This document shows, one piece after another, positions 1-9,773 of a stretch of DNA of 64,000 nucleotides. Both the position numbers and the translations under genes were made by a program. The DNA is from Pyropia yezoensis (Eukaryota > Rhodophyta > Bangiophyceae > Bangiales > Bangiaceae). The first letter of the stretch is position 1. Every line of letters starts with the position of its first letter. The notes below the pieces were generated by a model. The model was given only the letters and a program-made list of their open reading frames with translations, ran no database searches and had not been told where the DNA came from. The stretch spans positions 6,322,882 to 6,386,881 of the forward strand of contig CM020618.1 in assembly GCA_009829735.1 (NCBI GenBank). The letters run 5' to 3'.

Positions 1-1704
1 TATGCCAAGCTGTACCAGAGCTACCTGGACTTTTCAGACCCCGCCGACGCCAGTGGCGGCGGCGGTGGTGGCGACCTCCGTGACGGTTCCCCCCCCGCCC
101 TTCGTCCGGGGGTGTCGATGGACTCATTGTCCTCGCTCAACCTCCCCCCCAGCAGTGTGGTTGCGGTGGATATGGAGGCCCACGAGATGTACGCGTGGAA
201 TACGCTTGCCGCCGAGGTGCAAACCGCCGTCGAGCGTCACCTCCTCCGCGCCACCCGCATGCTCAACGCCGAGACGGGCGGCTGGCAGGGCGGTCCGTTT
301 GCGCGGCCCATGGCCCAGAACGCCGCCCTCGTCCCCCACTTCCAGGCGCTCATGCACGCGGTAGGCGAGCTGGCCGTCGTCCTCGAGCGGCGGCCCGTCC
401 TCACCGGCGCCTACACCCGATCTGCCCACCGGCTGTTCATTGAGCCGCTTGCGCGCCCGCGGGCGGCGGTCCTTGCCGCCGCCGTTGCGCTCGGCGACAC
501 GGTCGCGGCGGCGCTGCGGCTGGACGCGGCGTTTGGGGTGGCCGCGGCGGTCACGTGGATCCGCACCCACCTGCTGACCAGCTCCGCGTCGTGCGCGGCG
601 ACGGTGGCGACGCTGGACCGGCGGCTGGGGCGCCTCCGCGCCGCCCGTGCGGTGTGGCGGGTCGGCTACACGGCCGCCCTGGCAGCGGTCCACGAGGAGC
701 ACGCGCGGCGGGCGCCGCGGGTGGCCGCCGCCACCGCCCGCGCGGTGGCGGCCGCCGAGGCGGCAGCCGTCGCGGCGGGGCGGCTGGGCAGAGGGGGGCT
801 GTCGGCGACCGCGTCGCCGGCCACAAGACCCGCGGGCGGTGGGGGGAGGGGCACGAGCGGGACCGCGTCCCCGGTGGTGCCCCCCATCTTGTGCGCTCAC
901 TTGGGTCGCTCGCACGTGCCCCTCGACGGCCTGGCCGCCCGTGTGCCAGCGCCGGCGAGGCCGCTCGGCTGGCGCCTGGCGGGCCTCGCCGCGGAGGGGG
1001 GCAGCCGTGCTGGCGCCGGCGGCCGCCGCCCCTTTTACGCGGGCCTCCCGTGCTCGCGCCTCTCTGTCGATGGGCGGCTGGGCTTCCGGGCACCCTCCCC
1101 GCCGTGTGCGGAGGCAGGGGGAGGGGGGAGCGCCGCCGCTGCCGCCGCTGCCCCATCCGCCTCGCCCAACGTGCTACGGTCACTGTCATTGGGTGGTGGT
1201 GGCGGCGGCGGCGGGGGCGCGGCCCTGCGTCGCGCCGAGACGGTCGGCTCCTGCCTGACCGCGGCGTCGGCGGGGACGGCGACGCCCCCGGGCGGTGGAG
1301 GCGCCGCGGAGGCGCCGCCGGGCCTGTCAGCGGCGGGGGGCGACGGCAGCGGCGGCGGCGGCGGCGGCGGGGCGTCGACTGACAACCTCAGCGGTTGGGG
1401 GACTGCCCCGTTTGGGCAGGGCGGTGCGCCGAGAGGGGGAACGGCCGGCGGCGGTGGGGATGGCGGCGGTGGGGATGGCGGCATGCGACGCTCCTGGAGT
1501 GGCTGGAGCACCGACAGCGGCGGCGACCTGACTGCCGACGCCGACGGCCTGGCGGACCCAGTCTTTCTCAACTCGGACGACGCGGTGCTCTTCCACGCGG
1601 TTACCTACACGTCCAGTGCGGTGCTGGACGCGCTCGTCCGCCTGGCTGAGACGCTCCTGGCCGAGCTCCGTGAACGGGAGCAACTCGCGGCAGCCAAGGG
1701 GTGA
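1..1704 (+). CDS. Unrecognised protein, 5' end outside the window
   Basis: The frame is open from the first base and ends at TGA 1702-1704, so the start lies upstream; ATG codons at 115 and 172 are in frame but the residues before them also look coding. The first 200 or so residues after position 112 are Ala/Leu/Arg-rich and predicted helical. A long Gly/Ala/Pro/Ser-rich stretch follows (about 800-1550), then a short acidic and helical C-terminus containing DDAVLFHAVTY and ending in charged residues. I do not recognise a family. It is convergent with UNG, whose stop lies 406 bases away. The plus-strand frame is preferred because it has the longest opening and its ends are not low-complexity; minus-strand frames over it look like GC-driven shadows. 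Confidence 0.55.
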   Translation, partial: YAKLYQSYLDFSDPADASGGGGGGDLRDGSPPALRPGVSMDSLSSLNLPPSSVVAVDMEAHEMYAWNTLAAEVQTAVERHLLRATRMLNAETGGWQGGPFARPMAQNAALVPHFQALMHAVGELAVVLERRPVLTGAYTRSAHRLFIEPLARPRAAVLAAAVALGDTVAAALRLDAAFGVAAAVTWIRTHLLTSSASCAATVATLDRRLGRLRAARAVWRVGYTAALAAVHEEHARRAPRVAAATARAVAAAEAAAVAAGRLGRGGLSATASPATRPAGGGGRGTSGTASPVVPPILCAHLGRSHVPLDGLAARVPAPARPLGWRLAGLAAEGGSRAGAGGRRPFYAGLPCSRLSVDGRLGFRAPSPPCAEAGGGGSAAAAAAAPSASPNVLRSLSLGGGGGGGGGAALRRAETVGSCLTAASAGTATPPGGGGAAEAPPGLSAAGGDGSGGGGGGGASTDNLSGWGTAPFGQGGAPRGGTAGGGGDGGGGDGGMRRSWSGWSTDSGGDLTADADGLADPVFLNSDDAVLFHAVTYTSSAVLDALVRLAETLLAELREREQLAAAKG

Positions 1705-2109
1705 GGAGTAGCAGGGGTCGCGGGGGGCAAGGAGGGGGGACGGTAGGAACACGTGGAGGGGCCGGGGGACAGGTGCCATTGGAGGAAGAGTGACTCGGGA
1801 AGATTTGAGCTGGGAGGGTTGAGAGCGGGGCCCCGCACGACGTGCCATCACCATTTGCACGCGGCGCGGGACGTGGTCGCCTCCCGGGGGGGACACGGGC
1901 GGCGATAGAGGAGGTAACAGAACAGAACAGACACAAAGAAGAGCAGCACACGCACCTCGACGTGGAACTGGCCAAGTGGTGGCGGGATCGGGCAGAGGCA
2001 ACGAGACCCCACCCGTGGCCACGGCCAAACCCGCCCGAGCGGCGGGGCTGCCAACCCTCCCCCACCCCCTTCCCCCCCACCCCCAACCCCCTTCCCGTAA
2101 CCTCCCCTC
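1705..2109. other. Convergent intergenic region
   Basis: This is the tail-to-tail spacer between the unrecognised plus-strand gene and UNG. It is G-rich then C-rich on the plus strand. I see no clear polyadenylation signal and no gene. Confidence 0.5.
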
Positions 2110-3300
2110 TCACACCGCCCCTTCGGTAACCTCTTCCGCGTGCGTCCGCGTCCAGTCGACGAGCGGGAGGCCGCGGGCGGCGAGCACCTCGTTGGCGCGT
2201 TGAAAGTGACCACACCCAAACCACCCCCCCCGGTTGGCGGCCAGCGGCGACGGGTGGGAGGCGGTGAGGATGGTGTGACGGCCAATCCCCGCCGCCCCCC
2301 CCCCCCCCCCCCCCCCCCCCCCCGCCTTGCTCCGCCCGTCGGGCGAGATGACCACCGCCTTTTTCTTTGCGTACCCCCCCCACAGGAGGAACACCACCCC
2401 CTTGGCCGCGTGCGCACGGCACACGGCGCGGAGGACGTCGTCGGTAAACGCCTCCCACCCCGCCACCCGGCCGTGGCTCCCCGCCCGGTGGGCCTCGACG
2501 GTCAGGACGGCGTTGAGAAGGAGCACCCCCTGAGCCGCCCAGCCGGTGAGGGAGCCCGCCGCGGGGCCCGTCGGGGGCGTCCAGCCGGGCACGCACGCCG
2601 CCACCTCCTTGTGGATGTTGCTCAGCGACGGCGGCACGGGCGTGCCGGGGCGCACGCTAAACGCCAGGCCGTGCGCCTGGCGGTCATTGTGGTACGGGTC
2701 CTGCCCGAGGATGACCACCCGCACGTCCGGGAGGGGGGTGGCGTTGAGCGCGGCAAAGACGTCGCCGGGGGGGGGGAACACCCGGCCCCCGGTTTGGCGG
2801 AGGAAGGAGCGGGTGTGGGCCCACCCGGGGGACGCGAGCGTCGACGCCAACGCCCCCGCCCACGACGGGTGCAGGGGGGAGCCGGGCAGGGGGGTTGGCA
2901 CGGACAGGGCGCCGCCGGCCAGGACAGCCGCCGCGGCGCGCGGCTGCGCGGCCGCACCACAGCCACCGCCGGCGCTGTCGCCACCGCCGCCGCCGTCACC
3001 GCCGTCACCGCCGCCACTGCCGTCGCTACCGCCGTCCGTGGCGCCGCCGCCGCGGGATGCCGCCAGGCGGGCGCGCTTGGCGGCCAGTTTGGCCACCGCC
3101 GCCGCCCGGTTGGCCTCAATCCGCGCGAGCGTGGCGGCGTCGACGGCCGGCGACTTGGCCGTGGCCAGAGGGGTGGGGGTGGTGGCCGCCGCCACAGCAG
3201 ACGAGGGGGTGGGGGACGCAGCGGCCGGCGCGTCTGCGCGGCGGCGCTTGACGCCGGCGCCAGGCGACTTGCGCACGAAGCCGTCCAGGGAGGACTGCAT
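2110..3300 (-). CDS. UNG: Uracil-DNA glycosylase (family 1, UNG)
   Basis: The enzyme excises uracil from DNA to start base-excision repair. From the ATG at 3300 the protein has 396 residues. The family 1 water-activating loop GQDPYH is at about 199-204, followed by HGLAFSV and the LLLNAVLTVEAH motif. The C-terminal HPSPL loop is at about 349-353, followed by a FGC..HF..AN motif. Against the usual family sequence there is one extra Gly in that last region, and a Gly run (about nine) before HTILTASHPSP encoded by a 29-C tract at 2295-2323. The N-terminus reads MQSSLDGF, a PIP-box-like PCNA-binding motif with only one terminal aromatic, followed by a basic KRRR patch that could be a nuclear signal. 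That supports starting at 3300 rather than at the frame opening at 3645. A Gly/Asp-rich linker separates the N-terminus from the catalytic domain. Confidence 0.93.
   Translation of the reverse strand: MQSSLDGFVRKSPGAGVKRRRADAPAAASPTPSSAVAAATTPTPLATAKSPAVDAATLARIEANRAAAVAKLAAKRARLAASRGGGATDGGSDGSGGGDGGDGGGGGDSAGGGCGAAAQPRAAAAVLAGGALSVPTPLPGSPLHPSWAGALASTLASPGWAHTRSFLRQTGGRVFPPPGDVFAALNATPLPDVRVVILGQDPYHNDRQAHGLAFSVRPGTPVPPSLSNIHKEVAACVPGWTPPTGPAAGSLTGWAAQGVLLLNAVLTVEAHRAGSHGRVAGWEAFTDDVLRAVCRAHAAKGVVFLLWGGYAKKKAVVISPDGRSKAGGGGGGGGGAAGIGRHTILTASHPSPLAANRGGWFGCGHFQRANEVLAARGLPLVDWTRTHAEEVTEGAV
2295..2323. repeat. 29-base poly-C tract inside UNG
   Basis: An uninterrupted run of 29 C on the plus strand encodes the poly-Gly insert of UNG. 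The downstream UNG motifs stay in frame, so the length given here is compatible with a functional gene, but such runs are unstable and hard to sequence. Confidence 0.9.
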
Positions 3301-3734
3301 GGTCCAGGTGGGGGGGGAGGCGGGCCCCCCGCCCTCTGTCCAGAGGAATGGATGAAGAGAGGGAAAGAGTGGGAGGGGGTGAACGGTGTTAGAGAATTGG
3401 ATGATGGAGGGGGGCCGGGGGGGCGGAAGGAGGGCGCGTCCGTCAGACAGGCGCACGGCACGTGGTTGACGAGGCGTGGGGGAGGGAACTACCGCGAGTG
3501 GAGGGGATGGGTATTGTAGGGGGCCCTGATGGAGGTGTTCGCGGCAGCGAGCTGGCTGGGGGCTCCACCCAACGAGGCGGTGGCGTGGCAGAGAGACGCC
3601 CGCGCAACGCATGACTGGCTGGGGTACCCCCCGATCCGCCATCAAACGAGCCAGATTTGGCGCGGGACCAGTCGACTGCGCTGCGTTGGGCCATCCAGTT
3701 TCCGCGCCAGCAAGGCCAAAATACTAGCGCTACG
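3301..3734. other. UNG upstream region, no gene seen
   Basis: This contains the presumed 5' leader and promoter of UNG. I see no convincing TATA box. The reading frame stays open upstream of the UNG ATG to 3645, but that stretch does not resemble UNG N-termini. Confidence 0.4.
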
Positions 3735-3885
3735 TACAGTCAGTATTGGGTATTGCTTGACTGAGTATTGTCACGCGCGTGACAATACCCAGTCACGATC
3801 GATCGACGATCATCGCCTTACAGCGGCCTCCACACTGCGATAAACGTCGATCGTTGCCAAAAATAGCAATGGGGTGGGCAAGGTA

Positions 3886-4662
3886 CAGTCATTATTCGGT
3901 TATATGCGGCTCGATTATATGACAGGGTCACATAATCAAGCTTCCTCGCCCGAGGGCGATTCCTGTTTTCCAGAGAGTTGCCCCATAATTTTATGCGTTG
4001 CGCAGGACTGACCGTGGGAGCGCCTCACCGATTCGGCTCATCCATCTCGCTGACGCCGCCGCCGACCAACACCATCCGGAGGGACGCCGCCAAGATTATC
4101 GCTGGGGAGTGGGAGAAGATCACTGCGGTGCAGCTGGCTAACTGCTGGTTTCACTGCAGAGGTCTTGCCGGACGAGGCAGCCGCGGAAGTGCGCCGGCAG
4201 CTGCACGGGGTCGTACCTGTGGCGGATAACGTCCACACTAGCGTTTCTGAGGAGGTAGCTTTGATGGCTAACAGCCGCTTGTGGGACGATTTTCAGGGTG
4301 TGTCTGACAGTGAGCACTCCGTTGCTGTTGAGCAGTGGTTTGCTGCGGAGGATGATGTGGAGGCGTTGGATGAGACGGTCGACATGGCGCTAGGGGAGGG
4401 GGAGGACGAGTGCGAGGAGTAGATGCCGTCGTGCTATTATGGTTGTGACTGGTCGTGCGTAGGAAGCAACTTGTGCGCCTGACTGGTGCGCCCTGCTCGC
4501 CTCACCCGATGACGCGGATTTCTTGCGAGCGTGTAATTTGATCGGTCGACACTACTGCGACGCCCGGCGGTGTTTGTCAGTCCACGCACTCGTTGCGAAT
4601 CCGCTGTAAATGATATTCCGATTTAACCCCTAGCCCCCCTTCATTTAGTCGAATAATGACTG
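3886..4662 (+). mobile_element. Inner pogo/Tigger-type element nested in the first
   Basis: The left end CAGTCATTATTCG (3886) and the inverted right end ending at 4662 match over 13 bases and are flanked by TA at 3884-3885 and 4663-4664. The ends differ from those of the surrounding element, so this is a second family member inserted into it. It contains the remnant of a transposase C-terminus. Confidence 0.75.
3978..4422 (+). pseudogene. Remnant of a pogo/Tigger-like DDE transposase (C-terminal part)
   Basis: One frame, up to about 4164, reads DAAKIIAGEWEKITAVQLANCW. This resembles the conserved end of pogo/Tigger/jerky (DDE_1) transposases, where a helix with W...I..NCW follows the catalytic domain. 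The next residues of such proteins (AGF...) occur in the other frame, which starts TAGFTAEVLPDEA and runs through an acidic tail to the TAG at 4420-4422. The break lies in a repeated ctgctgg-ctaactgctgg context, so slippage is a likely cause. The catalytic DDE residues are absent, so this is not functional. Its position inside matching inverted repeats supports the assignment. Confidence 0.65.
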
Positions 4663-4717
4663 TATACAGTTGTGTCAGCCATGTCATGGGCCGTGACAAT
4701 GCCCAATACTGACTGTA

Positions 4718-4955
4718 TACGCACATGCACCCGACCAGCGAACACCCCTCAGAGCAATCCCAGCGGTGTCACTGCAACCGCACTTTTAGGGCAGCCGCAA
4801 AAACACGTACTGGACGATGAGTGGACCTCCCCCAAACTAAAGAGCGACCGCGAAGCCGACCCTCCCAGCGGTCCGTCACCCTATAGCATGCGGTGAGAGG
4901 AAGTTATAAACTACTTGTTCACTTCCAAACAATTCTGCTGAAGCCAACAGCAATC
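4718..4955. other. Spacer with a possible TATA box
   Basis: The stretch is less GC-rich. AGTTATAAACTA at about 4900-4911 resembles a TATA box about 50 bases upstream of the ATG at 4956. Nothing else is recognised. Confidence 0.3.
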
Positions 4956-5498
4956 ATGCCGTCGCCAGCCTCGTCGTCACCCTCCGTGTTACCTGCCTCT
5001 GCCCCACTCGTCGCCCCCCCCCCCCGCCCCCCGCGCCCTTCCACCGTTACACCTCTCTTCGCTGCCATGGATACTGTTGCGCCCGCTGCCGTCTCCGCCA
5101 ACGCCTGCAGCTCCACTTGCGACCACCCCAGATTCTTGCCAGCTTTCTTGGGCGTGTCCTCCGATTCGGGCGAGGGGGCCGCGGTCCCAGCAGGCAACGC
5201 GGGAGACCCCGGGGGGGAACGGGCGGATGCCATTGAGTACACAAACACAAGAGAAATAAACACAAGAATAGGGGCGGGGGGGAGGAACAATCGAGGCAGG
5301 GGCGGGGGGGAGGAACAATCGAGGCAGGGGCGGGGGGGAGGAACAATCGAGGCAGGGGCGGGTCAACGGACCAAGATGCTGCGCACAGTGGACGAGAACA
5401 CTCAGTCGTCGAACACCGCCCGTGGATTGGGTGCGTGCAGTGCGCAACACAGGCAGCCACGGGAATTTGTCGAGCTTGCTGGTTCGCATTGCAATTGA
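4956..5498 (+). CDS. Uncertain Pro/Ala-rich small ORF
   Basis: An ATG-started ORF of 180 codons follows a TATA-like sequence. The product is Pro/Ser/Ala-rich at the N-terminus, has a few Cys (ACSSTCDHP), and then runs through the 28-bp tandem repeat at 5271-5362. The unit is not a multiple of three, so the repeat is read in all three frames in turn. That argues against a conserved protein. I recognise no family. Confidence 0.2.
   Translation: MPSPASSSPSVLPASAPLVAPPPRPPRPSTVTPLFAAMDTVAPAAVSANACSSTCDHPRFLPAFLGVSSDSGEGAAVPAGNAGDPGGERADAIEYTNTREINTRIGAGGRNNRGRGGGEEQSRQGRGGGTIEAGAGQRTKMLRTVDENTQSSNTARGLGACSAQHRQPREFVELAGSHCN
5271..5362. repeat. 28-bp tandem repeat, three full copies and a partial one
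   Basis: The unit is a G-rich block followed by AGGAACAATCGAGGCA. The copies at 5271-5298, 5299-5326 and 5327-5354 appear identical, with 8 bases of a fourth at 5355-5362. Confidence 0.9.
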
Positions 5499-5959
5499 AC
5501 TCCTCGATGGCTCTCTGGGGTTGGCAGCAGCTCTGGAGTGGGGCCTGGGAGGGGGTCCGTGTCCCCTATACGGGCGCCGCAAAGCTGACGGGCGTCCCCT
5601 ATAATGACCGATTATAGCGCGAGCCGCCTACCCATCCCAGCTTTTAGCGTTGCCGCTCGCGGTAAAACCCCACCGCTGGGAAGGTGCTTTTCCTAAATCT
5701 GCACTATAAGTGACGGCGCGACCTAAAAACGGCACCGCTGGGAAGGCTCTCACCCTCACGCGGACCCAGGTGACTTTCCGCATGCGGGCCCATTGCCTTC
5801 ACCCGCTCTCCCGTCACGTCCCCACACTTGCGACGCTCCTGTCGCCGGAAACACTACCAGCTGCCGTCCTTGGTCACCCCCGCGACGGCACCATGGCCAA
5901 CCTTCGGCGCGGCACGCGCCCTTTCCTCCGCCACCGCCATGGCGCACCGTTCTGCGCTG
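5499..5959. other. Spacer with short dispersed repeats, no gene seen
   Basis: CGTCCCCTATA occurs twice (about 5550-5610) and CACCGCTGGGAAGG occurs twice (about 5670 and 5730). The region is otherwise without recognisable features. Confidence 0.4.
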
Positions 5960-6916
5960 CTACGCCAGCCGGTCGCGCAGGCGCTTCAGTTCCGCCTCCA
6001 CTGCCGCGTCTGCGCGCAGCGCGTCCAGGCGGGCGGCCAGCCCGGCCACCGTGTTTACCGCCGCCGCCTCTTCGAGCGCATCGACCGCCGCGTCGGCCGC
6101 CGTCGCAGCCACGTCGACCGACGCCGTCCCGCGGGCCACCGCCTGCGCGCTAGTGTGGTGGGCGGTCGCGGCGGCGGCGCGGGCGGCCAGGGCCGCTACC
6201 TCCCGCCGGCGGCGGGCAACGTACCGGCCCGACGCACACATGCGGTCGGCGGTGGCCGCCATGTCGGCGGCGGCGGCCGTCGCCACCTCCGCCGCCGCGT
6301 CGGCCGCGTGCGCCACGCTCAGCGCCGACCGGGCGGCGTCGTCTTGGTCAGCGGCCAGGGCGACGACCGTCCGCTTGCGCCAGGTGGCCGCGTCCGCCTT
6401 GGCCGCCGCCGCCGCGGCGGTGGCACGGCGGCCGTCAGCCGCGGCGCCGGCGGCGGCCGTCGCAATGGCGGCGGCAGCAGCGTCAAGGTCTGCCATAGCC
6501 TGACGGGTGGCGGCGGCGACGGTGCTCGCCGACGGGGGGGGGAGGGCGGCGGCGCCTGACAACGACGAAGACGCCCCCCACGGCGCGTTGCGGGCGGCTT
6601 CGGCTGACTCGGCGGCGGCGAGGGCCATGTCGACGGCGACGAGGGCCGCGGCAACCGCCACCCCCGCAGCGATCACCGCGGGCGTCGCCGACGCGGGGGG
6701 GCGGCTTTGCGCAACATAGACGGTCCAGGAGGTCATCGTCAGCGAGCGGACCCCGCGGCTGCGGGCGCTGGGGTGGCCTGCAGTCCAGGCGAGCGGACGG
6801 CGGCAGAGGACGCCGCGGGCGGCGGAGGCGCCGCCAAGGCCACGCCGCCCAGCACAGTTAGCAACGCCCTCAAGGAGACCGAGTGGAGCACAAAAGGCAA
6901 AGATACGAGACGCCAT
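5960..6916 (-). CDS. Ala-rich coiled-coil protein, possibly PspA/IM30 (Vipp1)-like, putative plastid protein
   Basis: From the ATG at 6916 the product has 318 residues. The N-terminus MASRIFAFCAP... is rich in Ala, Arg, Gly and Ser with few acids, like a plastid or mitochondrial targeting peptide. A hydrophobic stretch at about 76-102 could be a membrane segment. The rest is a long helical, Ala-rich region. Within it ADQDDAARSAL resembles the ED.AR.AL signature of PspA/IM30 proteins, and the C-terminus LRADAAVEAELKRLRDRL resembles the closing segment of that family. The N-terminal amphipathic helix typical of PspA/IM30 is not evident. IM30 proteins maintain thylakoid or inner membranes; that role is inference here. 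The frame opens at 6990s, but the ATG at 6916 fits a targeting peptide better. Ends at TAG 5960-5962. Confidence 0.45.
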   Translation of the reverse strand: MASRIFAFCAPLGLLEGVANCAGRRGLGGASAARGVLCRRPLAWTAGHPSARSRGVRSLTMTSWTVYVAQSRPPASATPAVIAAGVAVAAALVAVDMALAAAESAEAARNAPWGASSSLSGAAALPPPSASTVAAATRQAMADLDAAAAAIATAAAGAAADGRRATAAAAAAKADAATWRKRTVVALAADQDDAARSALSVAHAADAAAEVATAAAADMAATADRMCASGRYVARRRREVAALAARAAAATAHHTSAQAVARGTASVDVAATAADAAVDALEEAAAVNTVAGLAARLDALRADAAVEAELKRLRDRLA

Positions 6917-7798
6917 GGATGCGACGAAACGGGGGCGAGGAGAGCAGAGTGAAGTGAGGTTGGGGGTGAGGTGGGCTGGCGAGGAAGGAGTGGTGACGAC
7001 GACGCGCACAGATCACCCGTCGTGGTCGTGAGCGGTGACTGATGAGACGGCTCTGGTGCAGACGCCCTCTTCTGCAGGGTGTTGGGTACACTGCAATGGT
7101 TGCGGCGACGCTCTTGTACGGGAGGCCAGGCCGCAACAACGACGGCGTGCCTCGGGCCACCGCGTCTGCACTGGCACCGGCGGAACGGCCGCTCCCAAAG
7201 CAATGCGAGGCCAGCTGGCCGCCTCCCGTCCACTCATGCGTGGGTGGCCGTTGACCGCGGGCACGGCCCAGGGAAGGGGACCACGCCCCGCACCCCGTGG
7301 GGGGGGCGATACACAGGCGCCCTGAGTCCGCCCTCCCGCATGTAGTCTGTAGACTGGAAGCTCGCCGCCATCGCTCCCCCGACAAGCGGACCCTTCGCAC
7401 GGCGACGCATTCACCGGCCATGACCTCCGCCCTCCTCCGCCCCACCAGTGTTCGGGTGTGGCCTTCCCCCACCCCCTCCCTGCCCCCTTCGAGGGCCTTT
7501 CGTGTGGATCAGAGGCGTTCCGAGACATTGTGGCGGCGATGTGGCGAAGCGGATGTGGCGCCACAAACAGGGCGCCACAACCATGAAACCGTTCCGAGAC
7601 ATCCTCGCACTCAGACCTTTAGAGCACAGCTAACCACGTCCATCCCAACGCCCCAAATATTCATTCTAGGATGCCACGTATGGCACGTGGCGGCCTGTGA
7701 GTGGAGTGGCCATTTACAAACCTGGTGCCCCAACCGATTCGGATGGACTTCTGTAGAACGGCGTCAACGGGCGGTATACGATTGGGCACCGACACACA
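6917..7798. other. No confident gene
   Basis: Several overlapping ORFs of 60-200 codons exist on both strands, but none has motifs or compositional support. The region includes the presumed upstream region of the PspA-like gene. Confidence 0.4.
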
Positions 7799-7830
7799 TA
7801 TGGTCCGTTGCAGAAAAAAGATACATCGAG
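7799..7830 (+). repeat. 32-base repeat, left copy of an inverted pair
   Basis: This sequence (TATGGTCCGTTGCAG then AAAAAAGATACATCGAG) occurs again inverted at 9774-9805 with two mismatches. The pair lies about 2 kb apart and may mark a non-autonomous element, but neither target duplications nor longer termini were found. Confidence 0.6.
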
Positions 7831-8879
7831 GTTTTTCTCTGCTCGGGCCCGGGCAGGACATCGGCCGTGACGGGGTCCACGGCCGCTATGCTGACAGAAG
7901 GATCATAGAGGTCCTTGCGAACTAATGAGGTCCTTGGGTCTCCTGGTTTGTGTACCGCTCTGAGGGACACCCTGAGTGGACCAGATGCTGACGAACCTGA
8001 AATGGGGCCTTTCTTTTCGCATTGATTTGCACTGCTCGGGGGCTGATTCGGGCCCATGTGCTAACTGAGGCTTGGAAAGGGGGTAGTCGAGATAGGGGAG
8101 CTTTGCGGGGACAGCTGGAGGGCACTTTTTTCAGATTCTTTTTTCGCTCGCGAGACCTCGTGTATAAAATGGTCTCGCCAGAGGAAATAGTTCCAACCAA
8201 TGCGCTCGTGTGATTGGTCGATGAGCAAGACTGGTGCTCATGCGTTAGTCATGCTTCGAGACCGTTAGCGTGCGCCCCGACGGTCCCCGATGAGGAAGCG
8301 GAGAGCGCCTCTCTCGCCTTCTGGTTCCCTCTCATCGTCCTGCCCCTCCCGCCAGCCAGTGCCAAGCAACCCCTTCCACCCTTTCCTCCCGCCTGGCACG
8401 ACAGGTCCATTGTTGGCGACTTAGGTGGTGCCAGCCTCGGTGCATCCAACGTGGCTCGGGGGATGGGGGGACGGGGTAACCAGGGAGAAGGTGCCGCCAG
8501 CCTCAACGTTAGATGAGCTGTGGTGGGCGTGCCAGGGTGAGGAAAACGCACCCCGGGCGTGTGGGCGAGGCGGGGGGAGGGGGATGATAATGGGAGGCAG
8601 ACGGGAGGGAAAAAAAAAAAAAGCGGAACGCGACGGTCTGCATGGCTCTTGTGGTCTAGGGCCGGGGCGCAAAAGAAAATAGGGAAAAGAAGCGCCTGTT
8701 CTCTTTTGCGCGGGGGTGCGAGAGAGGGGGTAGTCTGCATGCATTGTGCGTTGCTCCGCCGCGCCCCACACTCCCGCCACCGATTTCCTGCACGAGACAT
8801 TCTGGGATACCTTGCCTGGCTATGACATCGTCGACAAGGCACCCATGACCGCCCTCCTTTACTATAAAAAATTAATCGT
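7831..8879. other. No confident gene; small hairpin with TATA-like core
   Basis: GCGAGACC (8150-8157) and GGTCTCGC (8171-8178) form a perfect 8-bp stem around TGTATAAAAT. This could be a promoter element or a chance palindrome. ORFs here look like noise. Confidence 0.35.
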
Positions 8880-9114
8880 GCCGACGCCGGCGATTCACCC
8901 AGCGCTGGCGGCATCACCGCCCATAACAACCCCACCAGCAACACCGCCACCACCTACGCTTCCCATCCCGTCACATAAATCACACCGCCCACGACCCCCC
9001 CCCCCCGCATACTGCCAACCTCTCTCCCCCTCTCCCAAACACGTGGCCGACCCCACCGTCAGAAGAAGCTCTCCGTCTCCACCGCCACCAACGCAAGCCC
9101 CCCACTCCACAGCC

Positions 9115-9600
9115 AAAGCTACCAACACCCCCGTCGCCACGGATAACCCCGTCGCCACGGCCACACCCGTCGCCACGGCCACCCCCGTCGCCACCACCAC
9201 GCCCGTCGCCACCGCCGTGGCCACCATCACGGCCGTCGCCACCGACGCCGCCGCCGCCGCCGTCGCCCCCGCCACCCCGTCGCCACCGCCACCCCAGTCG
9301 CCACCGCCGTCGCCTCCGCCACGGCCGTCGCCCCCACCACCGCGTCGCCACCGCCGTCGCCACCGCCACGGCCGTCGCCCCCGCCACCGCGTCGCCACGG
9401 CCGTCGCCACCGCCACGGCCGTCGCCCCCGCCACCGCGTCGCCACCGCCGCCCCAGGCGCTACCGTCGCCACCGCCACGGCCGTCGCCACCGACGCCGCC
9501 GCCGTCACTGCCACCCCCGTCGCCACCGTCGCCACCGTCGCCGCCGTCGCCGACGCCGACCGCAGCACCGGCGACACCCCTGGCGTGGCCACCGCGGCGG
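9115..9600. repeat. GC-rich minisatellite built from GTCGCCACCG-type units
   Basis: The stretch is built of short, variable units (GTCGCCAC, CGCCACGGCC, CCACCG). It is open on both strands, giving Pro/Thr/Val/Ala-rich products on the plus strand and Gly/Asp/Val/Ala-rich ones on the minus strand. I do not annotate either as a gene. A short plus-strand frame starts at 8746 and runs into it, ending at 9639. Confidence 0.6.
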
Positions 9601-9773
9601 CCGTCAAAACCCTGCACACTTTCCCAAAAGCCTGACTAATGAGCGTGCACACCACACCCGAAAGGAGCCCACCATCAAGCAGGACCAGTCCATTACACCG
9701 GGGCAAATTCCCGAGGCACCTGATTGGCCGAGGGGTGTGGCCCGAACAACGCCGGAGAAGAAAGAAAATAATG

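Larger units (their letters stand above)
3737..4715. mobile_element. Outer pogo/Tigger-type element, interrupted by a second one
   Basis: The left end starts CAGTCAGTATTGGG at 3737 and the right end is its inverted copy ending at 4715, with one mismatch in about 19 bases. Both ends are bordered by TA (3735-3736 and 4716-4717), the target duplication typical of Tc1/mariner-pogo elements. Subtract the inner element at 3886-4662 and only about 200 bp of this element remain, with a palindrome ATTGTCACGCGCGTGACAAT near its left end. It is therefore a short non-autonomous element. Confidence 0.75.

Noticed and set aside
8895-9617. Long minus- and plus-strand ORFs across the GTCGCCACC minisatellite
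   Set aside because: Both strands are open because of the repeat; products are simple repeats without a domain.
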